Positions 1 through 5,840 of a stretch of DNA of 5,906 nt are shown piece after piece. The notes under the pieces are model-generated. The model did no database searches and had not been told where the DNA came from. It saw only the letters and a program-made list of their open reading frames with translations. Made by a program: the position numbers and the translations under genes. The DNA comes from CAYRFE01 sp964539615 (lineage in GTDB: Bacteria; Macinerneyibacteriota; Macinerneyibacteria; Macinerneyibacteriales; CAYRFE01), in NCBI GenBank assembly GCA_964539615.1, contig CAZIJP010000157.1, positions 1-5,906 of the forward strand, given 5' to 3'. Positions within the stretch are counted from its first letter, which is position 1; each line of letters begins with the position of its first letter.

Positions 1-11
1 TAACGCTTCTG

Positions 12-17
12 TATACT
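12..17 (+). promoter_or_regulatory. possible -10 element upstream of purN
   Basis: TATACT matches the sigma-70 -10 consensus at five of six positions and lies 24 bases before the purN ATG, so a transcript would start near base 24 with a very short leader that still contains the ribosome binding site. The matching -35 would lie outside the window, so it cannot be tested here. The TAA at bases 1-3 could equally be the end of an upstream gene, in which case purN may simply be a later gene of an operon. Confidence 0.25.
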
Positions 18-30
18 GAATCGGTATTCA

Positions 31-36
31 AGGAGG
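31..36 (+). promoter_or_regulatory. ribosome binding site of purN
   Basis: AGGAGG lies four bases before the ATG at 41. It decides the start: an in-frame TTG at 38, directly before the ATG, would be only one base from the Shine-Dalgarno, too close to be used. The next gene has almost the same layout (AAGGAG, four bases, ATG, also with a TTG directly before the ATG). Confidence 0.8.
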
Positions 37-40
37 ATTG

Positions 41-649
41 ATGAAAAAGAGTATGGCAGTATTCCTTTCAGGCAGCGGAAGATCTCTTGAAAATTTTATC
101 CGTATGCTCCCCGACATATCTATTGATGTTGTGATCTCTTCCAAAAATAACGTGCGGGGTATTGAGATCGCCAAAGATCATGGTATTCCGGTCTATGTCG
201 TCGAACGTAAAAAATTTCCCGATCACAAGGTTTTTTCCGAAGCTGTAAACGTGATCCTTAAAGATTATCCCGTCTCGCTTATCGTGCTTGCAGGATTTTT
301 AAGCAGATATGATTACCCCGATGAATATGAAGGCCGGGTCATGAACATACATCCCGCGCTGATACCGTCTTTTTCTGGGCAGGGATATTACGGCATGAAA
401 GTGCATGAGGCCGTCTGGAAAAGCGGTGTGCGCGTGACCGGCTGTACGGTGCATTTCGCAGACCGTGAATATGATCACGGCGCGATCATTCTTCAAAAAG
501 TTTGTCCCGTATTCTCGCATGATGATCCGCATACTATCGCTGACCGCGTGTTTGCTTTGGAGCAGCAAGCTTTCCCCGAAGCGATAAGGATGTTTTTAGA
601 CAGCAAACTGCAGATAAAAGATAATCGGGTTATAATAGAAGGAGATTGA
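41..649 (+). CDS. purN: phosphoribosylglycinamide formyltransferase (PurN)
   Basis: PurN transfers the formyl group of 10-formyltetrahydrofolate to glycinamide ribonucleotide (GAR), giving formyl-GAR, the third step of de novo purine synthesis in the cytoplasm. The 202-residue product has the family's usual length (E. coli PurN 212). Visible motifs are the N-terminal phosphate-binding loop SGSGRSLENF (residues 10-19), the catalytic signature NIHPALIP (102-109) with Asn102 and His104, and HFADREYDHGAIILQ (138-152), where Asp145 matches catalytic Asp144 of E. coli. All three catalytic residues are therefore present. The loop SFSGQGYYGMKVHEAV (110-125) is the GKGFYG-type variant seen in many non-proteobacterial PurN proteins, not the GLHTH type of E. 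coli. It is the first visible gene of a coupled operon: its TGA (647-649) shares one base with the next ATG. No other purine gene is in the window. Family assignment is firm. Confidence 0.95.
   Translation: MKKSMAVFLSGSGRSLENFIRMLPDISIDVVISSKNNVRGIEIAKDHGIPVYVVERKKFPDHKVFSEAVNVILKDYPVSLIVLAGFLSRYDYPDEYEGRVMNIHPALIPSFSGQGYYGMKVHEAVWKSGVRVTGCTVHFADREYDHGAIILQKVCPVFSHDDPHTIADRVFALEQQAFPEAIRMFLDSKLQIKDNRVIIEGD
637..644 (+). promoter_or_regulatory. ribosome binding site of the 649-1329 gene
   Basis: AGAAGGAG lies inside the last codons of purN, four bases before the ATG at 649. It selects that ATG over the in-frame TTG at 646. Together with the TGATG stop/start overlap it indicates coupled translation with purN. 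Confidence 0.7.
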
Positions 650-1329
650 TGAAAAGCTTTCGTGCCATCAGTGCGATCGTGATCGGATTATTTGTGATCG
701 GCACAGCGGTGTTGTATTTTTCGATGCCGGAAAAAGCTCCCCCCGATCCTCGCTTTTCAGTAAGTTTTTTACGTGAACGGCTCGAATGGAGCCCGGGGTC
801 ACAGCTTATGGTCATGCAAAATGTTGCATCGGTGCAATCAAGTAACTATAAATCCGCCGTTTTACAAAGAAAATTTTCAACAGTTAATGCCGCGGGGGAC
901 AGATTGACCGTTTTCATCTACATTCATCTTCGTCAGGAATTCACCGTGCGAACGTATCAAAAAGAAATAATTGAATATCAACTCCTGTGCGTATATCCCG
1001 ACAGATCTGAGACTGAGTATGTCAATGCGACTATTTTAACCGATGAAACGGGAACAGATGTTTTTAATGACATCGGCATACTCGGCAAAGTGAATTTTAA
1101 AGTATTGGTCGACCGGGATTTCGGCTATGATGCCGACGGTTTTGCTTTACCGGTCACGACGTTACAGGTCATGTTCATGCCGGAACCGGAAGAGGCATGG
1201 AACGTGCGTTGGTATTGGGATTATCAATGGAATCCCGATACGATCGATGAATTGCAACTTCTCTCCTATGATCAGGACGGCAATGCAACGGTGCCGATTC
1301 ATTTCAGAAAGGACATTTTTAATCTATGA
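649..1329 (+). CDS. unrecognised membrane-anchored protein
   Basis: I do not recognise this 226-residue protein. Residues 1-6 (MKSFRA) are basic, and about residues 7-24 form one hydrophobic helix (ISAIVIGLFVIGTAVLYF). They are followed by a proline-rich stretch (PEKAPPDP, 27-34) and no further membrane segment. No lipobox cysteine or clear AXA cleavage site follows, so I infer an N-terminal anchor with residues 25-226 outside the cytoplasm, although an uncleaved signal is not proven. The rest alternates short hydrophobic strands with charged turns, suggesting a beta-rich domain. Its C-terminal third is aromatic (WNVRWYWDYQW, 184-194). The single Cys114 argues against disulphides within the chain. 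It starts on a strong Shine-Dalgarno, overlaps purN by one base and overlaps the aldolase gene by four (ATGA). The start and coding status are well supported; the function is unknown. Confidence 0.8.
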   Translation: MKSFRAISAIVIGLFVIGTAVLYFSMPEKAPPDPRFSVSFLRERLEWSPGSQLMVMQNVASVQSSNYKSAVLQRKFSTVNAAGDRLTVFIYIHLRQEFTVRTYQKEIIEYQLLCVYPDRSETEYVNATILTDETGTDVFNDIGILGKVNFKVLVDRDFGYDADGFALPVTTLQVMFMPEPEEAWNVRWYWDYQWNPDTIDELQLLSYDQDGNATVPIHFRKDIFNL

Positions 1330-1970
1330 CCATTCAGGAGCAGATCATAACCTATGCAAAAACCATGCTAGCGGATAATTTTGTTACGGCAACCTGGGGC
1401 AATATCAGCATGCTCGATGGAGAGATCATGTATATCACTCCCAGCGGGCGTGATTACCGTTCGCTTATTTCTGAAGACATAGCACAAGTTTTATTTCCAT
1501 CAGGACAGGTAAAAACAGGATATCCTTCCACCGAGCTTTTTTTGCATAATCGGGTGTATGCCATGCGTAATGATATCGCCGCGATCGTGCATGTTCATTC
1601 CGTTAACCTATCGGCTGTTTCCGCGTTGGGGTTGTCTATCCCCGCTCTTACCGAAGATCAGGCGATGCTCATTGGAGAGCGAATTGCAGTCGCGCCATAC
1701 GCCCCGGCAGGCAGCGAGCTGTTGGCAACCCGTACTGCAGAATATTTAGGGCTTAATGACGGCGTGATGCTTGCCAATCACGGATATGTGGCTTGCGGGC
1801 GCACCATAGCGGAAGCGTATAACAACTGTCGAATTGCCGAAAAAGCCGCACAGATCTTTTTGCTGGCCTTGTCTACAGGCAAAACGTTTCGGTGCGTTCC
1901 ACAGGAAGATGCGCGATCATTGCGGGATTATTATCTGTCCGATTATCGCTTGCGTCAAAATCAACCATAG
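1326..1970 (+). CDS. class II aldolase/adducin family protein (FucA-like)
   Basis: This 214-residue protein has the length and motif order of L-fuculose-1-phosphate aldolase (E. coli FucA, 215), a zinc enzyme that cleaves a sugar phosphate to dihydroxyacetone phosphate and an aldehyde. The phosphate-site motifs are TWGNIS (23-28, Gly25-Asn26) and TPSG (38-41). STE (68-70) carries Glu70, matching catalytic Glu73 of FucA. Zinc ligands are His89 and His91 (HVH) and His152 (ANHG). APYAPAG (123-129) matches the FucA APYATFG, and Tyr207 (YRLR) may match the mobile C-terminal Tyr209. FucA Tyr113 appears replaced by Glu110 in ALTEDQAML, a pattern I recall in other class II aldolase subgroups, so the substrate is open: fuculose- or rhamnulose-phosphate aldolase, pentulose-phosphate epimerase or methylthioribulose-phosphate dehydratase are all related. 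The ATGA overlap with the previous gene and an AAAGGA 12 bases upstream suggest coupled translation. No + strand terminator follows. Confidence 0.88.
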   Translation: MTIQEQIITYAKTMLADNFVTATWGNISMLDGEIMYITPSGRDYRSLISEDIAQVLFPSGQVKTGYPSTELFLHNRVYAMRNDIAAIVHVHSVNLSAVSALGLSIPALTEDQAMLIGERIAVAPYAPAGSELLATRTAEYLGLNDGVMLANHGYVACGRTIAEAYNNCRIAEKAAQIFLLALSTGKTFRCVPQEDARSLRDYYLSDYRLRQNQP

Positions 1971-2031
1971 AAATAACGGGGATACGTTTGTTTCTCAATG
2001 TTTTTAAATGATGACGTGGTATTGTTTTTGT

Positions 2032-2061
2032 AAAAAAAAACAGCGGAGCATACCCCGCTGT
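2032..2061 (-). terminator. rho-independent terminator of the 2083-2625 gene
   Basis: Read on the - strand, a 7-bp stem (ACAGCGG paired with CCGCTGT, + positions 2055-2061 and 2040-2046) closes an 8-base loop and runs directly into nine T (complement of the A run 2032-2040; its first T pairs in the stem). It lies 22 bases past the TAA of the - strand gene. On the + strand the stem is followed by TCAGTAATAA, with no T run, so it should not be an efficient terminator for the aldolase operon. Confidence 0.85.
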
Positions 2062-2082
2062 CAGTAATAAAGAACGGTAATA

Positions 2083-2625
2083 TTATTTTATTGTCTTACT
2101 TATGTAACGGACAAAGTGACTGCATCGTCCGTTTTTCTCAAACGACAGCATCTGCCAAATTTCCGTTCGTGTTTTATCCCATTTATTGACAAGCGTGCCG
2201 TCGCCTGCATAGAGACCGGCAAGATTTTTTTTCGTCTCATCGGTGTATGATTTGTATTTTGTCATATCGGCAGATTTATTCCATACAAAGGTCGAGATCA
2301 TATTATCGCCGAACTCAGTTTTGAGCGCTTTAAAGAGTTTGGTGAAATCGGTAAAATACTCATCGTTTTTTGTACGTTTCTCATTAATAAAAAACACGAT
2401 GCGGTTCAGTTTTCCTTGTGCATTGAAGTAATAGGAGAGTTGTGTGGAAAAACTGTTCCATTTGAGCATATAATTGAGCGAGTCTTTGGTGCTGCTGTCA
2501 AGAAACGCGGTTCTTTCGCTCATTTTAACTTCCTTCAGCGTCATTCCCCAATTTGCAGAACGCACATCGGCAGCATATACCTGAAGCGATGAGAACAGTA
2601 CTACGGCAAGTAATAATATTTTCAT
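2083..2625 (-). CDS. small secreted protein of unknown function
   Basis: The product has 180 residues and begins with a typical Sec signal peptide: MKILLLAVVLFSSLQVYA, with probable cleavage after Ala18 (VYA-A) or Ala19. The mature protein of about 162 residues opens with VRSANWGMTLKEVKMSE (21-37). This resembles the 'WGMS-x-EEV-x-x-SE' opening found at the start of many uncharacterised exported bacterial proteins; the resemblance is from memory and not a firm family call. The rest is lysine- and aromatic-rich (YYFNAQGKLNRIVFFINEKR, 65-84) with predicted mixed alpha/beta character and one cysteine (Cys168). There is no lipobox, so it should be free in the periplasm or secreted. The ATG has a good Shine-Dalgarno seven bases upstream. 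It is a single-gene unit with its own promoter and terminator, divergent from the tricorn-type protease gene. Coding status is strong; the role is unknown. Confidence 0.85.
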   Translation of the reverse strand: MKILLLAVVLFSSLQVYAADVRSANWGMTLKEVKMSERTAFLDSSTKDSLNYMLKWNSFSTQLSYYFNAQGKLNRIVFFINEKRTKNDEYFTDFTKLFKALKTEFGDNMISTFVWNKSADMTKYKSYTDETKKNLAGLYAGDGTLVNKWDKTRTEIWQMLSFEKNGRCSHFVRYISKTIK

Positions 2626-2632
2626 AAGGCAA

Positions 2633-2640
2633 CCTTCCCT
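2633..2640 (-). promoter_or_regulatory. ribosome binding site of the 2083-2625 gene
   Basis: On the - strand AGGGAAGG precedes the ATG (complement of 2623-2625) by seven bases, a normal spacing, and supports that start. Confidence 0.65.
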
Positions 2641-2653
2641 TTCATCAGGTCCA

Positions 2654-2682
2654 AGTATACTCTGTTTTTCTCATTCCTTCAA
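2654..2682 (-). promoter_or_regulatory. sigma-70-type promoter of the 2083-2625 gene
   Basis: On the - strand TTGAAG (complement of 2677-2682, four of six consensus) is separated by exactly 17 bases from TATACT (complement of 2654-2659, five of six). Transcription would start near 2647, giving a leader of about 20 bases that contains the ribosome binding site. The -10 is part of the perfect palindrome AGTATACT (2654-2661), so the opposite strand carries the same hexamer but without a matching -35. Confidence 0.6.
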
Positions 2683-2698
2683 GCGTATGATTACAGAC

Positions 2699-2727
2699 TT
2701 TACACAAACCCATTCTGCGTTTACCAT
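2699..2727 (+). promoter_or_regulatory. possible promoter of the tricorn-type protease gene
   Basis: TTTACA (2699-2704, five of six to TTGACA) and TACCAT (2722-2727, four of six to TATAAT) are separated by 17 bases. The transcript would start near 2734, just ahead of the ribosome binding site at 2739. This would also exclude the upstream in-frame ATG at 2687 as a start, since it would not be in the message. The -10 is weak, so low activity or a helper factor is possible. Confidence 0.4.
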
Positions 2728-2738
2728 ACATACAAAAA

Positions 2739-2743
2739 GGGGG
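2739..2743 (+). promoter_or_regulatory. ribosome binding site deciding the protease start
   Basis: GGGGG preceded by five A (2734-2743) lies six bases before the ATG at 2750. The in-frame ATG at 2687 has no purine-rich Shine-Dalgarno. Starting at 2750 also puts the signal peptide at the very N-terminus. Confidence 0.65.
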
Positions 2744-2749
2744 CTTTCT

Positions 2750-5731
2750 ATGCGATATATAATCATGGTCGTTTTGGTGTTTTTTGCAATCGTTCTTATA
2801 ACGGCTGAAACATTGTTTCTGCGTGATCCGGCGATTTCACCGGACGGAAAGCGGATGGCATTTGCATATAACGGTGATATCTGGATTTATACTATTACCG
2901 ATGGCGCGTTGCAGCATCTGACCGATAATATCGATTACGAATACCGGCCGTTGTGGTCGCCGGACGGTTCAAAGATCGCATTCACTTCAAATCGCTACAG
3001 TAATTACGACGTGTATGTGACCGATGTCAGCGGCGGCGTGCCGACACGCTTGACCTGGAATTCACTTACCGATGCGGCCACAGATTGGGCTTCCGACGGG
3101 CGTATCTATGTTATGACCTATCGTGACGCTGAAGGTATTCGCACCTATTCCATGAAGCCCGACGGGAGCGATTACAGGATGACGCTGGATTATAAAATGC
3201 AATATGCAAAATCAGACGGTAAGGGCAATGTATTGTTCTTTGATTCCGTTGTCAGCACGTGGCAGAAAGGATATACGGGCAATGCCGGCGGTAGGATATT
3301 GCTGCTGACTAAAAACGGCGCTGTTTCAACGATAATAAAAGACAATTTTATGAACATCAACCCCGTATGGGGCGCAAAAAATGCCGTTTATTACATTTCA
3401 AACCGAAACGGGACCTACGGCATATGGAAATATGATAACGTCACGAAAAAATCCACAGAGGTCTTGAAAGTACCAAACGGCGAGGTTAAGACCCTTTATG
3501 CATCACCGGACGGCCGGTTTCTCAGTTTCCAATATCAGTATAAAGCGGCGATGTTTGACACACAGACAAATAAGCTTACGATTTTACCGATAAATCTCAT
3601 TATGGATGAAAAGACCAATAATGAGCGTACCTATCGTATCGGCAGCGAAGCGATCGATGAGGTTGAAATATCACCGGACGGAAAACATCTGCTGTTTGTC
3701 ACTAAAGGAGATATTATATACGGGCCTGCTATTGCCAAAAAGGATGCGAAAAAAAAGGATGCCGAGGAACCGTCAAATCTCACCGATTCCGATCAATGGG
3801 AATCAGATGCCGTATGGTCGCCTGACAATAAAACGATCGCTTGTGTGACCACACAATTCGGTGGAACCGACATTGCTCTCATCGATGCGGCAACGAAAAA
3901 AATAACGCGTATCACTAAGACCGATGCTTTGGAGTATAATCCTGTGTTTTCACCTGACGGGACAATGCTAGCCTATATCCGATCGTTCAAAAAATTGATC
4001 CTGTATTCGATGAAGACCGGCATCGAGACGGAACTGCTCACTGCGGCATATATCGGCGATATCGTTTGGCGTCCCGACAGTAAAGCGCTTGTGTTCTCTG
4101 CCATAAACGAGATGTACGACCGCAATGTGATCGTTGCGTATACCGACGGTTATTCACGGCAAGTAAGCCTTCACCCGGAATGGGATAGACGGCCTGTATG
4201 GAATGACGACGGTACAAAGCTGTACTGGCTAAGTTCGCGTTACAACGATCAAAAGGTCATAGAATTGAGTTTTGCCGATAAAGACCAATCGAAAAATGTT
4301 GATCTCCGTAAAGACGATGATGCGCGTGTCATTATGAAACAGCGTGCCGTTTATTCTACGATCGACCCCATCAATGATCTTGTGTGGCTATCCGGCGAAT
4401 CCGCTCTAGCGGCAATAGTAGCTGCATCGGATGGTAAGAATATCGTAAAAATACCGATCGAGAACGGTAGGCCCGACACCATAGCCTATGATATCAACAG
4501 CGATTGGCTTCGCGTCTCTGCCGCAAATAAACGCCTGTATTACTTATCCCGCAATCGCTGTTACTCCATCATACTCGGCGGCGGTTCGATGGAATCGCTG
4601 GATATGATAACGTTCAAAACAGATAATAAAGAGCAGCAATTCCGAGAGATATTTGAGGAAGCATGGGCATTGTTGCGTGAACGTTTCTACGATAAGAACA
4701 TGCATGGTAAAGACTGGGAAGCTATCCGTTCCCGGTATGTAAAACTATTGCCCCATGTCCGGCTGAAAAGCGATCTCTATCTTCTTATTCGTGATATGCT
4801 GGGTGAGCTGAATGCATCTCACCTGGGAATTTGGGGAAAGGAAGAGCCCTCGCAAGAATTGCTGCGAACAACCGCGCACTGGGGCGGAAGGCTTACCGAT
4901 AGATTGGTCGTTGATAAGATCTACACATGGGGGCCTGCGGATGGCATCGTGATTGTGGGGGACCGATTGACCGCAATACAAGGTGTCCCGGTGAAAACAC
5001 TCCATGACGTTGACAGGCTTCTTGCCGATCGAAAAGGGAAAAAAACGCAATTCACCTTTGATCGCGCAAAGACAGTAACCATAGAATGCCTTGACCGTGG
5101 CGAAATGTTCACTTTAAATCGAACATTTGACGATTACCTGAACAGACGATTCGTTACCGAACGGACGGGTAATGACGTTGCGTATATTCATCTTCATGCC
5201 ATGACTCCGGAAGATTTCAATCAATTCAAAGAGGAGCTTGGCCGCGATGCTATGGGGAAAAAAGGCCTTATCATTGATGTGCGTGATAATACGGGCGGCA
5301 GAATAGCCGAATGGATACTTGAGATCATTGAGCGGGATGTGTATGCGTTCTCTCAAAGCCGTGAATCCGGTATTCAAACGATATGGCCATCGGGATATGC
5401 GTGGGCAGGACCGATCGTTGTACTGACCAATGAAGCGTCGTTCAGCAATGCGGAGATCTTCCCGGCAGGATTCAAAGCATTAAAACTCGGCACCGTGATA
5501 GGCACGACCACGGCAGGCGGCGTTATCGGTACCAATGACATCACGCTTGTCGACGGTACGACGTTTCGCATTCCGCATGTGAAATGGACGACCTTTGACG
5601 GCAAGAATATGGAAAACCTCGGCATCAAACCCGACATCGAAGTTGACCGCACTCCTGCAGACGAATTGGGCGGAAAAGATCCGCAACTTGAACGGGCAAT
5701 ACAGGAAATATTAAAACAAATCAAATTGTAA
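2750..5731 (+). CDS. exported tricorn-type serine protease (S41 family)
   Basis: From the ATG at 2750 the product has 993 residues; the frame is open back to 2687, but that adds 21 polar residues before the signal peptide. Residues 1-19 form a signal peptide (MRYIIMVVLVFFAIVLITA, cleavage before Glu20). Residues 26-600 hold repeated propeller-type strands with S/N-PDG turns (e.g. 30-33, 70-73, 252-255, 308-311, 357-360, 401-404), as in TolB and tricorn. An S41-type helical part (about 629-690) leads to ASH (689-691). A PDZ-like domain spans about 710-780 (PADGIVIVGDRLTAIQG), followed by the core strand IIDVRDNTGG (841-850), NEASFSNAEIF (894-904) and MENLGIKPDIEVD (954-966). Aligned with Thermoplasma tricorn, these give the tetrad Ser690, His691, Ser899, Glu955, with spacings of 208 and 56 against 219 and 58 there. 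It would cleave peptides outside the cytoplasm. The residue after the nucleophile is Asn900, where tricorn has Asp. A complete gene with no frameshift. Confidence 0.93.
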   Translation: MRYIIMVVLVFFAIVLITAETLFLRDPAISPDGKRMAFAYNGDIWIYTITDGALQHLTDNIDYEYRPLWSPDGSKIAFTSNRYSNYDVYVTDVSGGVPTRLTWNSLTDAATDWASDGRIYVMTYRDAEGIRTYSMKPDGSDYRMTLDYKMQYAKSDGKGNVLFFDSVVSTWQKGYTGNAGGRILLLTKNGAVSTIIKDNFMNINPVWGAKNAVYYISNRNGTYGIWKYDNVTKKSTEVLKVPNGEVKTLYASPDGRFLSFQYQYKAAMFDTQTNKLTILPINLIMDEKTNNERTYRIGSEAIDEVEISPDGKHLLFVTKGDIIYGPAIAKKDAKKKDAEEPSNLTDSDQWESDAVWSPDNKTIACVTTQFGGTDIALIDAATKKITRITKTDALEYNPVFSPDGTMLAYIRSFKKLILYSMKTGIETELLTAAYIGDIVWRPDSKALVFSAINEMYDRNVIVAYTDGYSRQVSLHPEWDRRPVWNDDGTKLYWLSSRYNDQKVIELSFADKDQSKNVDLRKDDDARVIMKQRAVYSTIDPINDLVWLSGESALAAIVAASDGKNIVKIPIENGRPDTIAYDINSDWLRVSAANKRLYYLSRNRCYSIILGGGSMESLDMITFKTDNKEQQFREIFEEAWALLRERFYDKNMHGKDWEAIRSRYVKLLPHVRLKSDLYLLIRDMLGELNASHLGIWGKEEPSQELLRTTAHWGGRLTDRLVVDKIYTWGPADGIVIVGDRLTAIQGVPVKTLHDVDRLLADRKGKKTQFTFDRAKTVTIECLDRGEMFTLNRTFDDYLNRRFVTERTGNDVAYIHLHAMTPEDFNQFKEELGRDAMGKKGLIIDVRDNTGGRIAEWILEIIERDVYAFSQSRESGIQTIWPSGYAWAGPIVVLTNEASFSNAEIFPAGFKALKLGTVIGTTTAGGVIGTNDITLVDGTTFRIPHVKWTTFDGKNMENLGIKPDIEVDRTPADELGGKDPQLERAIQEILKQIKL
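3737..3762 (+). repeat. short direct repeat encoding a lysine-rich loop
   Basis: AAAAAGGATGC occurs twice, at 3737-3747 and 3752-3762, inside the protease gene. The duplication encodes the charged stretch AKKDAKKKDAEE (residues 329-340) between two propeller strands, at a place where related proteins usually have a short glycine turn. It includes a run of eight A (3749-3756). It looks like a local slippage duplication that kept the frame and is tolerated in a surface loop. Confidence 0.6.
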
Positions 5732-5781
5732 AAAATGTCGTGTTGCTCTGAATCAACTTAGGATCAACAGATAATGTAAAT

Positions 5782-5809
5782 AAAAAAAGGCGGCCGGGGA
5801 AGGGCCGCC
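5782..5809 (-). terminator. rho-independent terminator for a - strand gene at the right edge
   Basis: A GC-only 7-bp stem (GGCGGCC 5789-5795 with GGCCGCC 5803-5809) with a 7-base loop is followed, on the - strand, by seven T (complement of A run 5782-5788) and then ATTT. On the + strand the stem is followed by CAAACACC, so it does not serve the protease gene. Its orientation implies a - strand transcript arriving from the right, which fits the partial gene at 5852-5906. Confidence 0.85.
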
Positions 5810-5810
5810 C

Positions 5811-5840
5811 AAACACCGTACCCGGTAAAGGAGGGTGTTT
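5811..5840. repeat. inverted repeat next to the terminator
   Basis: AAACACC (5811-5817) and GGTGTTT (5834-5840) can pair over a 16-base loop; ACCG/CGGT (5815-5818/5823-5826) is an alternative smaller hairpin. On the - strand it lies in the 3' untranslated part between the stop at 5852 and the terminator. On the + strand its loop holds AAAGGAG, the main part of the candidate Shine-Dalgarno. It could be an mRNA-stabilising or regulatory hairpin, or chance. Confidence 0.4.

Noticed and set aside
299..568. Open frame on the - strand opposite purN
   Set aside because: Antisense to the conserved PurN catalytic motifs, without promoter or ribosome binding site.
631..636. Perfect TATAAT just before the 649-1329 gene, as an internal promoter
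   Set aside because: No -35-like hexamer lies 16-18 bases upstream (CTGCAG region), and the start point would fall inside the Shine-Dalgarno, leaving no usable leader.
2687..2749. An in-frame ATG at 2687 giving a 1014-residue protease
   Set aside because: No Shine-Dalgarno stands before it, it would bury the signal peptide behind 21 polar residues, and it overlaps the opposite gene's promoter. The ATG at 2750 has a good ribosome binding site.
3749..3756. Eight-A run as a programmed frameshift or slippage site
   Set aside because: The frame is open through it, conserved domains continue downstream in the same frame, and the alternative frames close soon without a meaningful product.
4745..5112. 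Open frames on the - strand opposite the protease PDZ region
   Set aside because: They lie fully antisense to a well-conserved domain, lack ribosome binding sites and show no recognisable protein character.
5374..5724. Open frame of 116 codons on the - strand opposite the protease C-terminus
   Set aside because: It mirrors the conserved catalytic core; its length follows from the codon bias of the real gene, and no start signal supports it.
5732..5788. Possible small gene or regulatory RNA between the protease stop and the terminator
   Set aside because: The stretch has no ribosome binding site, no stable stem and no promoter-like pair; I see nothing in it apart from the A run belonging to the terminator.
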